64,000 bases of DNA. Origin: Arthrobacter sp. Bi83 (GTDB lineage Bacteria; Actinomycetota; Actinomycetes; Actinomycetales; Micrococcaceae). The stretch is taken from the NCBI RefSeq assembly GCF_918698095.1, contig NZ_CAKKLY010000010.1, positions 1 to 64,000 of the forward strand. The letters are read 5' to 3'. Both the position numbers and the translations under genes were made by a program. The first letter of the stretch is position 1. Each line of letters opens with the position of its first letter. Shown here piece after piece: positions 34,891 to 43,993 of this stretch. The notes beneath the pieces are model-generated. The model ran no database searches. It saw nothing but the letters and a program-made list of their open reading frames with translations, and was not told where the DNA came from.

Positions 34891-35490
34891 CTAGCGGACC
34901 TCGAGAATGAGGGACAGCAGCCGCGCGGCGGCGGGGCGGGCGGCATGCTCCTCGTTCCACTGCGACCTTGAAACGGCCTTGCTGACGGCCTGGGACGTGA
35001 TGCCCAGCTCAGCGGCCACCGCCTTCTGCTGGCCCCTGACGCCGGGGGTCAGCAGATCGAGGACACGCCATTCTGCGTCGCTCCGGTCCCGGACGATCTG
35101 GCCCAGTAGCCGCATGACGGCTTCACATTCTGCGGCAAGGTCTGCCAGCGGTCCTTCGACGGCCACCGGTATCCGGTCTTTGCCGTTGCGGAGCCGGTCC
35201 ACGGCCCGGCGCGCGTAGACGAGCCCGTGCCCGGAAGCGTCCTTAATCTGGTTCGGCAGGGGCTCGTTGACAGGCCCTACCCCGACCCCCACATACCAAC
35301 TGCCGCACCGCAGGGCGATCAGCGCTGCCTCCACGGTCTGATGAGGGCAGTCCAGGATCCCTTGGACCTCGTCCTCTACCGAGCGATCGAAGTCCAGGCG
35401 TGCCGGGATATGCCGCAGATCCTTGAGCAGCGTCGGGACCCGGTCGCCGTCGCGCCGGCTGTCTGTTTGGTTGATAGTCAGCGTGAACAT
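34891..35490 (-). CDS. SatD-like / MarR-type helix-turn-helix regulator
   Basis: From ATG 35490 the protein has 199 aa. The N-terminal half (TLTINQTDSRRDGDRVPTLLKDL) resembles SatD-family proteins, whose N-terminus normally carries a conserved D-x-x-x-SR motif. The C-terminal half holds a helix-turn-helix: QQKAVAAELGITSQAVSKAVSRSQW. The extended frame to 35616 is not supported. A palindrome lies 14-27 bp upstream of the start, suggesting autoregulation. Target genes are unknown. Confidence 0.6.
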   Translation of the reverse strand: MFTLTINQTDSRRDGDRVPTLLKDLRHIPARLDFDRSVEDEVQGILDCPHQTVEAALIALRCGSWYVGVGVGPVNEPLPNQIKDASGHGLVYARRAVDRLRNGKDRIPVAVEGPLADLAAECEAVMRLLGQIVRDRSDAEWRVLDLLTPGVRGQQKAVAAELGITSQAVSKAVSRSQWNEEHAARPAAARLLSLILEVR

Positions 35491-35503
35491 GGTGAAAAAC
35501 AGC

Positions 35504-35517
35504 CTACCGGTTGGTAG
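35504..35517. promoter_or_regulatory. Palindrome upstream of the SatD-like regulator
   Basis: CTACC and GGTAG are separated by GGTT, directly upstream of the start codon at 35490. This position is suited to autorepression. Confidence 0.4.
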
Positions 35518-35679
35518 CCGCGAGACAAGCTGGCCACTCCTGAAATTGGGCCCGGACACAGCTGTTGCGGGAGCGCCCGGCTGGACGCGGCCGGCCTGGA
35601 ACTTGCGGTTAAACACCGACGGCGGCGGGTGCGGTTCGCAGGGAACCCCCGCCGCCGTCGGGCAGCCTTCAAGAAAGCG

Positions 35680-36168
35680 TCAGTGCGCTGCAGGCACGTA
35701 GCGCTTGATGGACGCCTCGAGCTCAGCCTCTGCGGCGGCGCGGTCGGCCCAGCCCTCGGCCTTGACCCACTTGCCCGGCTCCAGGTCCTTGTAGCGGGTG
35801 AAGAAGTGCTCGATCTCCTTGATCAGGAACTCGCTGACATCGCTGACTTCCTGGATGTGGTCGAAGCGGGGGTCCGCCGGCACGCACAGGACCTTGGCGT
35901 CTCCGCCGCCGTCGTCGGTCATGTTGAAGACGCCGATCGGGCGCGCTTCAACGATGACGCCCGGGTGCAGATCGAAGTCCTGCAGGAGCACCAGTGCGTC
36001 CAGCGGGTCGCCGTCTTCGCCGAGGGTGTTCTCGAAGAAACCGTAGTGGGTGGGGTAGTGCATGGAGGTAAAGAGGACGCGGTCCAGGCGGACTCGGCCG
36101 GTCTCATGGTCGACTTCGTACTTGACGCGCGATCCCTTGGGGATCTCGATGGTCACGTCATGCTTCAT
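35680..36168 (-). CDS. ppa: Inorganic pyrophosphatase (family I)
   Basis: The 162-aa protein starts at ATG 36168 ([18 protein letters not shown]) behind GGAGCATTCC. It carries the family I residues: [32 protein letters not shown] with the Asp triad of the metal site, and [13 protein letters not shown]. It splits pyrophosphate to two phosphates, driving biosynthesis. It opens the conserved actinobacterial block ppa-dacB-zincin-tilS-hpt, and is divergent from dacB. Confidence 0.96.
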   Translation of the reverse strand: MKHDVTIEIPKGSRVKYEVDHETGRVRLDRVLFTSMHYPTHYGFFENTLGEDGDPLDALVLLQDFDLHPGVIVEARPIGVFNMTDDGGGDAKVLCVPADPRFDHIQEVSDVSEFLIKEIEHFFTRYKDLEPGKWVKAEGWADRAAAEAELEASIKRYVPAAH

Positions 36169-36308
36169 GGAATGCTCCTCGACGATTGCTGGGTGTTCGC
36201 GGCACGCTGGAAGGACAGTCATTGCCGCCGACTACTATTGAGGATATAGCGAGAGGCCCAGGTTTCAGGAACTAATGGGGTAATTTCAGGACTTTGAGGA
36301 CCAGCAGC

Positions 36309-37850
36309 ATGAGGGGCACCAACGGCACGGCAACCGGCCGCGCAAGACGCAGTGCGCCGTCCAGCCGATCGATCACCCGACCACTCCGTGCACTTAATCG
36401 GGCTTGGCCAATGCTGCTGCTCACGGTCCTTCTGGCCGCCCTGGCCCTTCCTGCGGGGATGCTGATCGCGCAGGGCTTGACCGGCCCGGACCAGTCCGCG
36501 GAGGTCCCCGCGCCAATACCCACCTGGCAGCTTGTGCCGGACCGGCTGTCCGTCCCGCAGGGAATTGGGCCGCTCAGCAACACGGCGCCCGTTCCGGTAC
36601 CTGCGGAGGTTGCGGCCAGGCTCGGTCCCGTCCTGAAGACCGACGGCGGCGGCACCTTTACGGGGATTGTCCAGGACGCGGCCACGGGCACGGTGTTGTT
36701 CGACCGGGGCGGCGCGGCCAACAGGATCCCGGCCTCAAACATGAAGCTGCTCACCGCTGTGGCGGCGCTGCGGGGGATCGGTCCGGAGACGCGGTTCAGC
36801 ACGAAAGCCGTCGCGGGGCCGGCATTCGGGGCCAAGGCCGGTCCGGCCGCCAAGTCAAGGGCGGTGGTGCTCGTGGGCGGCGGGGACGTCCTGCTGGGCG
36901 CGGGCGAATCCGCCGAAGGCAAGGTACTCGGCCACGCCGGCCTTGCCACCCTCGCCAAACTGACTGCCGAGTCGCTGCGCCGGGACGGGTTTGCGGGATC
37001 GGTGGAGGTGCTCGTGGACGACTCCCTGTTCACCGGACCTTCCCTCAGCCCGGCCTGGAGCCCGGACGACGTCGCTGCCGGGGAGGTGGCGCCGCTCTTC
37101 CCGCTGGCGCTGAACTCGGCACGTTTCGACCCGGCAGTGGTCACCGGGTCGCGTCCGCAGGATTCCGCCATCGCCGCTGGCGAGGCCTTCGCAGCGGAGC
37201 TCAAAGCGGCCGGGGCCGCCGCCGGACTGAAGGTGGCGCCCGGCGTCGGACGTCTTGAAGGGAAGCCGGCAGCGGACGCCGCCGTGCTGGGGGAAGTGGA
37301 GTCGGCGACGGTCAGCCAGCAGGTGGACCTCATGCTCCAGACGTCGGATAACTACCTGGCCGAGACCCTGGGCCGGATGGCTGCGGTGGCCGCCGGGCAG
37401 CCGGCAAGCAGCGAGGCGGCCAAGGCCGCCGTGCTGAAGCAGCTCGCGGACCTCGGAATCCCGACCGGCGGCATGGCTGTTGCGGACGTTTCCGGGCTGG
37501 CACTGGACAACCAGGTCTCCGCCCGGCAGTTCGCTGAGGTAGTCCGCGCCATCACGTCGGGCCGGGACACCCGGCTCAGGGCAGCGCTGGCGGGCTTCCC
37601 GGTGGCAGGCCTCACGGGGACGCTGGGCGACAGGTATATAGACGAGTCCAGTGCTGAAGGCGCCGGGCTGGTCCGGGCCAAAACGGGAACCCTGAACACG
37701 GTCATTGCGCTGAGCGGGTACGTAGTGGACGCCGACGGGCGGCTCCTGGTGTTCTCGTTCATCGGCAATGGCCTGACACCCGGCGCCGACGGAAATAAGC
37801 CGGCGCTGGATGCCTCCGCCACGGTGCTAGCCGCCTGCGGCTGCCGCTAA
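36309..37850 (+). CDS. dacB: D-alanyl-D-alanine carboxypeptidase/endopeptidase (PBP4, DacB family)
   Basis: The 513-aa protein starts at ATG 36309 behind GAGGA. It has a basic cytoplasmic tail, a signal anchor (residues about 34-56: PMLLLTVLLAALALPAGMLI), and an extracytoplasmic serine-peptidase domain. The three active-site motifs are present: SNMK (Ser143-Lys146), SDN near 345, and KTGT near 460. It is the class C PBP4 type that trims peptidoglycan cross-links. In M. tuberculosis Rv3627c holds the same place. Confidence 0.92.
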   Translation: MRGTNGTATGRARRSAPSSRSITRPLRALNRAWPMLLLTVLLAALALPAGMLIAQGLTGPDQSAEVPAPIPTWQLVPDRLSVPQGIGPLSNTAPVPVPAEVAARLGPVLKTDGGGTFTGIVQDAATGTVLFDRGGAANRIPASNMKLLTAVAALRGIGPETRFSTKAVAGPAFGAKAGPAAKSRAVVLVGGGDVLLGAGESAEGKVLGHAGLATLAKLTAESLRRDGFAGSVEVLVDDSLFTGPSLSPAWSPDDVAAGEVAPLFPLALNSARFDPAVVTGSRPQDSAIAAGEAFAAELKAAGAAAGLKVAPGVGRLEGKPAADAAVLGEVESATVSQQVDLMLQTSDNYLAETLGRMAAVAAGQPASSEAAKAAVLKQLADLGIPTGGMAVADVSGLALDNQVSARQFAEVVRAITSGRDTRLRAALAGFPVAGLTGTLGDRYIDESSAEGAGLVRAKTGTLNTVIALSGYVVDADGRLLVFSFIGNGLTPGADGNKPALDASATVLAACGCR

Positions 37851-37945
37851 GCGCTGAGGGCAGCAACCGGCCGCGGCAGGCCTGACGCGCACGGCTGTTC
37901 GCCGGTCAGCGAACTTAAGGCGCGTAGCCGGGAGCGTGTGGTCTG

Positions 37946-39073
37946 ATGGAGCGTATGGAGTCAACAGCAGGCCAGACATCAGCCCCGGGCCCGGCCCTGA
38001 TCAACTGGGAGCTCGCCGCGTCCGCGGCCGCCCGACTGGCTCCCGCCGGCCCGCCCCTGAAGGCCGCCGAGATCGGCGAGGCCGTTCACCAGCTGCGCGA
38101 GCTGGCCGATGCGTCCGTGCCGCACGTACACCACATCACCGGCCTGGAGGCCGCCCGCGATCTCCGGGATTCCAATGTGCTCGTAGTAGACCGGGCGTCC
38201 TGGGCCAAGGCCAACACCCAGAGCTTCGCCGTCATGCTGAAGCCCGCCATCGAGCGGATGATGGAGAACCGCAAGGGAACCATCAGCCCCGGGGCGGCCA
38301 GCGTCAGCGGTGCCATCACGGGCAGCCAGCTCGGTGCGGTGCTGGCGTTTCTTTCCAGCAAGGTCCTGGGCCAGTACGATCCCTTCGCCGCGCTCGCCGA
38401 AGGGTCCACGGCGCCATCGGGCGGCCGCCTGCTCCTCGTGGCGCCGAACATCATCTCCGTGGAGCGCGAGCTCAACGTGGCGCCTGAGGACTTCCGGCTC
38501 TGGGTCTGCCTGCACGAACAGACGCACCGGGTGCAGTTCGCGGCGGCGCCGTGGCTGCGGCACCACATGCTGAACGAGATCGACACCCTCAGCGGCCACC
38601 TCCTCGGCAACGTCGACTCCCTTATGGAACGGGCCTCCGCAGCCGCCCGCTCCCTGAAGGACCGCACGGCATCGGGCGCCACACCGGGCCGCGGCGCCAT
38701 CCTTGACCTCCTGCAGAACCCTGAGGAAGAAGCGGCACTGTCCCACCTCACGGCCGTGATGAGCCTGCTCGAAGGCCACGCCAACGTGGTGATGGACGCC
38801 GTCGATGCGAGCATCGTCCCGTCCGTGAAGACCATCCGGCAGCGGTTCAACGCCCGCGGCAAGGACCGTGGGGCCATCGAGAAGTTCATCCGCAGTCTCC
38901 TGGGACTGGATGCCAAGATGCGCCAGTACAGCGACGGTGCCAAGTTCGTGAGAGCCGTGGTGGATGTCGCCGGCATGGAGGGCTTCAACCGGGTCTGGGA
39001 ATCTGCCGGGAACCTGCCCACCGAGCCGGAAATCCATGACGCCAGGATCTGGCTCGACAGGATGGGACTCTAG
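37946..39073 (+). CDS. Zinc-dependent metalloprotease, DUF2342 (F420-associated) family
   Basis: The protein has 375 aa from ATG 37946 or 372 from ATG 37955. The zincin signature HEQTHRVQF lies about residue 190 (WVCLHEQTH), and a downstream LLEGHANVVMDAVD near 275 supplies further conserved acidic and His residues. The N-terminal half is helical with LRELADASVPHVHHITGLEAA. Databases often call the family 'coenzyme F420 biosynthesis associated', though the link is indirect. It is the Rv3626c equivalent between dacB and tilS. Its stop is 5 bp before tilS. Confidence 0.88.
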   Translation: MERMESTAGQTSAPGPALINWELAASAAARLAPAGPPLKAAEIGEAVHQLRELADASVPHVHHITGLEAARDLRDSNVLVVDRASWAKANTQSFAVMLKPAIERMMENRKGTISPGAASVSGAITGSQLGAVLAFLSSKVLGQYDPFAALAEGSTAPSGGRLLLVAPNIISVERELNVAPEDFRLWVCLHEQTHRVQFAAAPWLRHHMLNEIDTLSGHLLGNVDSLMERASAAARSLKDRTASGATPGRGAILDLLQNPEEEAALSHLTAVMSLLEGHANVVMDAVDASIVPSVKTIRQRFNARGKDRGAIEKFIRSLLGLDAKMRQYSDGAKFVRAVVDVAGMEGFNRVWESAGNLPTEPEIHDARIWLDRMGL

Positions 39074-39078
39074 TCTCC

Positions 39079-40251
39079 GTGCAGGGCGTTTCCAGCGGAC
39101 CACCGCTTTCAGGCGGACCACCAGTTTCCAGCGGACGCCCGCTTTCCGGCGGCCGACGGCGGCCGGGCCGGCTGGTGCCGGTCGTCGGCACCGCGCGGAA
39201 AATGGTGCAGGACGCCCTGGCCCGGGCCGGTTATCCGGACCGGGTCCTGGTGGCGTGCAGCGGCGGACCCGATTCGCTGGCGCTCGCCGCCGTGGCCGCC
39301 TATTTTGCCCGCCGCGGCCACGTCGACGGGCAGCCGGTGGCCGTGGGCGCCGTGGTGGTGGACCATCAACTGCAGCCCGGATCCGCGGATGTGGCTGCCC
39401 GCACCGCCGAGACCCTGGCGGAACTCGGCCTCAGCCCAGTAGTGGTCCGTGCCGTTGAGGTGGCCTCCAGCGGCATGGGTCCCGAGGCTGCGGCGAGGGA
39501 CGCCCGGCATGCCGCCCTTGAAGCCGCTGCAACGGAGTGCGATGCGGCCGCCATACTCCTGGGGCACACCCTCGACGACCAGGCCGAGCAGGTACTGCTG
39601 GGGCTCGCCCGCGGCTCGGGCACCAGGTCACTGGCCGGAATGCGCCCCGTCCGAGGGAAGCTGCTGCGGCCTTTCCTCGGACTGCGGCGCGCGGACACCC
39701 TCGAAATCTGCCGTGCCGAGGAACTCGATCCGTGGCACGATCCCAGCAACGCCGATCCCGCCTTTGCCCGTTCGCGGACCCGCGTGGAGGTCTTGCCGCT
39801 GCTGGAGGAAAAGCTCGGCCCCGGAGTCGCGGAATCCCTGGCCCGCACCGCCGCCATTCTCCAGCTCGACGCGGACTATCTGGAAGAGGTGGCCAACAAC
39901 ACCTTCACGGCCCTCGCCGAGCGGGACGGGCCGGACATCAGCCTTTCCGAGGCGGCCCTCAACGAACTGGCGCCGGCCATAAGGTTCCGGGTGATCGCCA
40001 AGGCGGCGGCCGACGTCGGGGGTCAACAGCCCAGCTACCAGCGGCTACTGGCCGCGGAAGCGCTGTTGCGGCGGAAGGGATCGGCGGGGCCCGTGGAGCT
40101 GCCGGGGGGAGTGAGCGTGTACCGGCTTTCGCTGGCACAGCTGCTGGCGGAGGAGCGCGGCCGGGAGAAGGGCGGGACTGCAGGGGTTCCCCGGGAGGGC
40201 GCCCGCTGTGGGAAGCTTGTATTCCGGCTTCACACTCCGGCCCGAAAATAG
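39079..40251 (+). CDS. tilS: tRNA(Ile)-lysidine synthase
   Basis: The protein has 390 aa from GTG 39079. The PP-loop ATP-binding motif SGGPDSLALAAVAAY lies near residue 57, with VVVDHQLQPGS near 97, GHTLDDQAEQVLLGLARGSG near 160 and the C-terminal domain LARTAAILQLDADYLEE. It converts C34 of tRNA(Ile2) to lysidine, so that AUA is read as Ile. The first 30 residues are encoded by an 18-bp tandem repeat and are absent from typical TilS. A later start (for example in LVPVVGTARK) may be the true one. Confidence 0.9.
   Translation: MQGVSSGPPLSGGPPVSSGRPLSGGRRRPGRLVPVVGTARKMVQDALARAGYPDRVLVACSGGPDSLALAAVAAYFARRGHVDGQPVAVGAVVVDHQLQPGSADVAARTAETLAELGLSPVVVRAVEVASSGMGPEAAARDARHAALEAAATECDAAAILLGHTLDDQAEQVLLGLARGSGTRSLAGMRPVRGKLLRPFLGLRRADTLEICRAEELDPWHDPSNADPAFARSRTRVEVLPLLEEKLGPGVAESLARTAAILQLDADYLEEVANNTFTALAERDGPDISLSEAALNELAPAIRFRVIAKAAADVGGQQPSYQRLLAAEALLRRKGSAGPVELPGGVSVYRLSLAQLLAEERGREKGGTAGVPREGARCGKLVFRLHTPARK
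39090..39160. repeat. 18-bp tandem repeat at the 5' end of tilS (about 4 units)
   Basis: Units like GTTTCCAGCGGACCACCG recur with period 18. They encode SSGPPL, SGGPPV, SSGRPL and SGG in the frame of the tilS extension. The preserved frame allows expansion or contraction without disrupting the downstream enzyme. Confidence 0.65.
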
Positions 40252-40280
40252 TCGCACCCGCATCTACACAGGAGCAATTG

Positions 40281-40832
40281 GTGGATTCATCCGACGTCCA
40301 GGCAGACCTCAAGCACGTTCTCTACACCAAGGAACAGATCCAGCAGCGCATCACCGAGCTGGCGGCGCAGATCGACAAGGACTATGAAGGGCGCGAAATC
40401 CTGATCGTGGGGGTGCTCAAGGGCGCGGTCATGGTCATGGCGGACCTTGCGCGTGCGCTGCACAGCCACATCTCGATGGACTGGATGGCCGTCTCCTCCT
40501 ACGGCTCTGGCACGCAGTCCTCCGGTGTGGTGCGCATCCTGAAGGACCTCGACACGGACCTGATGGGCAAGGACGTGCTGATCGTTGAGGACATCATCGA
40601 CTCCGGCCTCACCCTCTCCTGGCTGAAGACCAACCTGGAGTCCCGCGGCACCGCTTCGGTGGAAATCTGCACGGCCTTCCGCAAGCCCACTGCGGCCAAG
40701 GTTCAGATCGACGTCAAGTACGTCGGCTACGACATCCCCAACGAGTTCGTGGTGGGCTATGGCCTGGACTACGCCGAAAAGTACCGCAACCTGGACTTCG
40801 TGGGCACCCTGGCGCCGCACGTTTACGAGTAA
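40281..40832 (+). CDS. hpt: Hypoxanthine phosphoribosyltransferase
   Basis: The 183-aa protein starts at GTG 40281 behind AGGAG. It shows KDYEGREILIVGVLKGAVMV near residue 35, SSYGSGTQSSG (flexible loop, about 75), the PRPP-binding VLIVEDIIDSGLTLSWL (about 100) and KYVGYDIPNEFVVGYGLDY (about 150). It salvages hypoxanthine and guanine. It follows tilS by 29 bp, a pairing conserved across many bacteria. Confidence 0.95.
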   Translation: MDSSDVQADLKHVLYTKEQIQQRITELAAQIDKDYEGREILIVGVLKGAVMVMADLARALHSHISMDWMAVSSYGSGTQSSGVVRILKDLDTDLMGKDVLIVEDIIDSGLTLSWLKTNLESRGTASVEICTAFRKPTAAKVQIDVKYVGYDIPNEFVVGYGLDYAEKYRNLDFVGTLAPHVYE

Positions 40833-40848
40833 GCGCCTCTTGGGCCAC

Positions 40849-40893
40849 CACGCCGCCGCCGGACCTTGGAATCACAGGTCCGGCGGCGGCGTG
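40849..40893 (+). terminator. hpt terminator (18-bp perfect stem)
   Basis: CACGCCGCCGCCGGACCT pairs with its exact complement across a 9-nt loop (TGGAATCAC). No T-run follows. Confidence 0.7.
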
Positions 40894-41268
40894 ACCCGGT
40901 TAAAGAGGTGCAGAAAATGCTGCGGCTGGCTCCGGGTGAAGCCTGCCCTTTTGAGAAGCCTGCGCTTTTGAGGTGCGCCAGCCTGGTGACGCCGCCCTTC
41001 CGGGCGGCGACAATTCGCGGCCACGGGTCCGCCGCGGTGGGAAAGTGGTGCAGAAATGCGAGAGCACCGATTGCGCCCCTGACCTGCACGGACGCTGCCA
41101 CGCGGCCTCCGCATTGCGCGTTTCCGCTACGCCCACAGGGAACTTTTGTCCTACACCGTGCGTGAATTACTCCGGCGGTGTATAGCTAGAAGCTGACGCA
41201 GCACCACACGCGCGCAGACCACGCGCCGTGCAGCACTACCAGGAGGGACGGGGCCTGCCCCCGAACAG
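40894..41268. other. Non-coding spacer between hpt and ftsH with repeats and ftsH promoter region
   Basis: No supported gene lies here. It holds a 17-bp tandem duplication (40938-40954 and 40955-40971, one mismatch, GAAGCCTGCCCTTTTGA type). A second hairpin follows (GCCGCCC-TTCC-GGGCGGC, 40991-41008), and GTGCAGAAA occurs near 40910 and 41047. A TATAGCT box near 41181 is a candidate -10 for ftsH, and CAGGAGGGACGGG before the ATG region is its ribosome binding site. Confidence 0.45.
40938..40971. repeat. 17-bp tandem duplication in the hpt-ftsH spacer
   Basis: GAAGCCTGCCCTTTTGA is followed directly by GAAGCCTGCGCTTTTGA. The copies differ at one base. Confidence 0.7.
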
Positions 41269-43335
41269 ATGAAAGCTAAGAGTTTCTTCAAGGGCCCGGG
41301 CATCTGGATCATCGTTGTGGTCGGCATGCTCCTGCTGGCCTTTGCAACGTTGGCTCCGGGCGGTGCCACACGGATCGACACCCAGCCCGGCCTCGAGCTG
41401 CTTGCGCAGAGCGGCAAGGTCGAACAGGCAAAGATCTTCGACGGCGAAAACCGCGTGGACCTGGTCCTGAAGGACAACCTGGTCATCGACGGGCAGGACA
41501 AGGGCAAGAACGTCCAGTTCTTCTTTGTCAACGACCGCGGCCCGGATGTGGTCAAGGCCGTCACCGACTCCAACCCCTCCAAGGGCTACACAGACCAGCC
41601 GGTAGAGAGCAACTGGCTGTCCGGACTGTTCTCGCTGCTGATCCCGGTCCTGCTGCTCGGCGTCCTTTTCTGGTTCCTCCTGTCCCGGATGCAGGGCGGC
41701 GGCTCCAAGGTCATGCAGTTCGGCAAGTCCAAGGCCAAGATGGTCAACAAGGACATGCCGCAGGTGACCTTCGCGGACGTCGCGGGTGCCGATGAAGCCG
41801 TTGAAGAGCTCCAGGAAATCAAAGAATTCCTTGCCGAACCCGCCAAGTTCCAGGCCGTGGGCGCCAAGATCCCCAAGGGCGTGCTGCTGTACGGTCCTCC
41901 GGGCACCGGCAAGACCCTCCTGGCCCGCGCCGTCGCGGGTGAGGCCGGCGTGCCGTTCTTCTCCATCTCCGGTTCGGACTTCGTTGAAATGTTCGTCGGT
42001 GTTGGTGCTTCCCGCGTCCGTGACCTCTTCGAGCAGGCCAAGGCCAACTCGCCGGCCATCATCTTCGTCGACGAGATCGACGCCGTCGGGCGCCACCGCG
42101 GTGCCGGCATCGGCGGCGGCAACGACGAACGCGAGCAGACCCTCAACCAGCTGCTGGTTGAAATGGACGGCTTCGACGTCAAGACGAATGTCATCCTAAT
42201 CGCTGCCACCAACAGGCCGGACGTCCTGGACCCGGCGCTGCTCCGCCCGGGCCGCTTCGACCGGCAGATCTCAGTTGAAGCCCCGGACCTCGTGGGCCGC
42301 GACCAGATCCTCCAGGTGCACGCCAAGGGCAAGCCGATCGCACAGGGCGTTGACCTCAAGGCCGTGGCCAAGAAGACCCCGGGCTACACCGGCGCGGACC
42401 TCGCCAACGTGCTGAACGAGGCGGCCCTGCTGACCGCCCGCTCCAACGCCAACCTGATCGATGACCGCGCCCTGGACGAAGCGATCGACCGTGTCATGGC
42501 CGGCCCGCAGAAGCGCAGCCGCGTCATGAAGGAACACGAGCGCAAGATCACGGCCTACCACGAAGGCGGCCACGCCCTGGTGGCCGCGGCATTGCGCAAC
42601 TCGGCACCGGTCACCAAGATCACCATCCTGCCCCGCGGCCGCGCACTGGGCTACACCATGGTGGTCCCGGAGAACGACAAGTATTCCATCACCCGCAACG
42701 AGCTGCTGGACCAGATGGCCTACGCCATGGGCGGCCGGGTAGCCGAGGAGATCGTCTTCCACGATCCCTCCACCGGCGCCTCGAACGACATCGAAAAGGC
42801 CACCGGCACGGCCCGCCAGATGGTCACGCAGTACGGCATGAGCGAACGCGTCGGTGCTGTCCGCCTGGGCCAGGGCGGCGGCGAGCCGTTCCTGGGCCGC
42901 GACGCCAGCCATGAGCGCAACTACTCGGACCAGATCGCCTACATCGTGGATGAGGAAGTCCGCCGCCTGATCGACCAGGCCCACGACGAGGCCTACGCCA
43001 TCCTCACCGAAAACCGCGACGTCCTGGACCGGCTGGCCCTGGAACTGCTGGAACGCGAAACCCTGAACCAGGCCGAGATCGCCCACGTCTTCCGCGACAT
43101 CCGCAAGCGCGATTTCCGCGAAGTGTGGCTGTCAAAGGAAACCCGGCCCGTGCAGGCTGCCGGCCCGGTGGAGTCCCGGCTGGAGAAGGCTGAACGCGAG
43201 GCCCAGGAAGAAGCCAAGGAAGCCCGGCTGGAAGAACCGCTGGACGCGCTGCCGCCTCATCCCCAGGGTGTTTCTGAAGACGCCTCCTTCCAGGGCGGGG
43301 TAACGGAAGCCGGCTCGGACGGCTACCGCGGCTAA
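41269..43335 (+). CDS. ftsH: ATP-dependent zinc metalloprotease FtsH
   Basis: The 688-aa protein has two membrane helices (residues about 8-28 and 112-134) flanking a periplasmic loop, then an AAA+ domain with Walker A GPPGTGKT (about 209), Walker [16 protein letters not shown] (about 265) and the second region of homology ending RPGRFDRQI. The protease zinc site HEGGH is near 431, and a third acidic ligand lies near 506 (ASNDIEKAT). The Ala/Glu-rich tail is typical of Actinobacteria. It degrades membrane and regulatory proteins. The stop codon is close to folE, which may have its own leaderless promoter. Confidence 0.97.
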   Translation: MKAKSFFKGPGIWIIVVVGMLLLAFATLAPGGATRIDTQPGLELLAQSGKVEQAKIFDGENRVDLVLKDNLVIDGQDKGKNVQFFFVNDRGPDVVKAVTDSNPSKGYTDQPVESNWLSGLFSLLIPVLLLGVLFWFLLSRMQGGGSKVMQFGKSKAKMVNKDMPQVTFADVAGADEAVEELQEIKEFLAEPAKFQAVGAKIPKGVLLYGPPGTGKTLLARAVAGEAGVPFFSISGSDFVEMFVGVGASRVRDLFEQAKANSPAIIFVDEIDAVGRHRGAGIGGGNDEREQTLNQLLVEMDGFDVKTNVILIAATNRPDVLDPALLRPGRFDRQISVEAPDLVGRDQILQVHAKGKPIAQGVDLKAVAKKTPGYTGADLANVLNEAALLTARSNANLIDDRALDEAIDRVMAGPQKRSRVMKEHERKITAYHEGGHALVAAALRNSAPVTKITILPRGRALGYTMVVPENDKYSITRNELLDQMAYAMGGRVAEEIVFHDPSTGASNDIEKATGTARQMVTQYGMSERVGAVRLGQGGGEPFLGRDASHERNYSDQIAYIVDEEVRRLIDQAHDEAYAILTENRDVLDRLALELLERETLNQAEIAHVFRDIRKRDFREVWLSKETRPVQAAGPVESRLEKAEREAQEEAKEARLEEPLDALPPHPQGVSEDASFQGGVTEAGSDGYRG

Positions 43336-43344
43336 GCTCTTGCT

Positions 43345-43983
43345 GTGACTCACTTCGACGACGACGACCTTGCCGCCTCCGCCGATCACTCGGCGGTGGG
43401 GGGATCCGGCCACCACTACAGGGTGGACCGGCCCCGGATTGAAGCGGCGGTGCGCGAAATTCTCCTGGCCATCGGCGAGGATCCGGACCGCGGCGGGCTG
43501 CAGGATACGCCCAAGCGGGTTGCCAAGGCCTACGCCGAGGTCTTTGCAGGCCTGCACCAGGATCCGGCAACCGTACTGTCCACTACCTTCGACCTCGACC
43601 ACGAGGAACTGGTGCTGGTGAAGGACATTCCGTTCTACTCAACCTGCGAGCACCACCTCGTGCCGTTCCACGGTGTGGCCCATGTGGGCTACATCCCGTC
43701 GCACGACGGCAAGGTGACGGGCCTGAGCAAGCTGGCGCGGCTGGTAGACATTTTCGCCCGCCGTCCGCAGGTCCAGGAACGGCTCACCACGCAGATCGTC
43801 GAGGCGCTCGTCACATATCTCAAGCCGCGCGGAGCCATCGTGGTGGTGGAATGCGAACACATGTGCATGTCCATGCGCGGCATCCGCAAGCCCGGGGCCA
43901 AAACCGTCACAAGCGCGGTCCGCGGGCAGCTTCATGACCCGGCCACCCGTGCCGAAGCCATGAGCCTCATACTCGGAAGGTAA
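43345..43983 (+). CDS. folE: GTP cyclohydrolase I
   Basis: The 212-aa protein starts at GTG 43345. The zinc and catalytic signatures are present: [21 protein letters not shown] near residue 93, [19 protein letters not shown] and [18 protein letters not shown] near 172. It makes dihydroneopterin triphosphate, the first folate intermediate. A TAAGCT box (43333-43338), which contains the ftsH stop codon, lies 6 nt before the GTG, so folE may also have a leaderless transcript. Confidence 0.96.
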   Translation: MTHFDDDDLAASADHSAVGGSGHHYRVDRPRIEAAVREILLAIGEDPDRGGLQDTPKRVAKAYAEVFAGLHQDPATVLSTTFDLDHEELVLVKDIPFYSTCEHHLVPFHGVAHVGYIPSHDGKVTGLSKLARLVDIFARRPQVQERLTTQIVEALVTYLKPRGAIVVVECEHMCMSMRGIRKPGAKTVTSAVRGQLHDPATRAEAMSLILGR

Positions 43984-43993
43984 TAAACAGACT

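Noticed and set aside
39090..39160. Possible CRISPR or phase-variable promoter at tilS
   Set aside because: 18-bp direct tandem units without spacers that keep the reading frame. It is treated as a coding tandem repeat.
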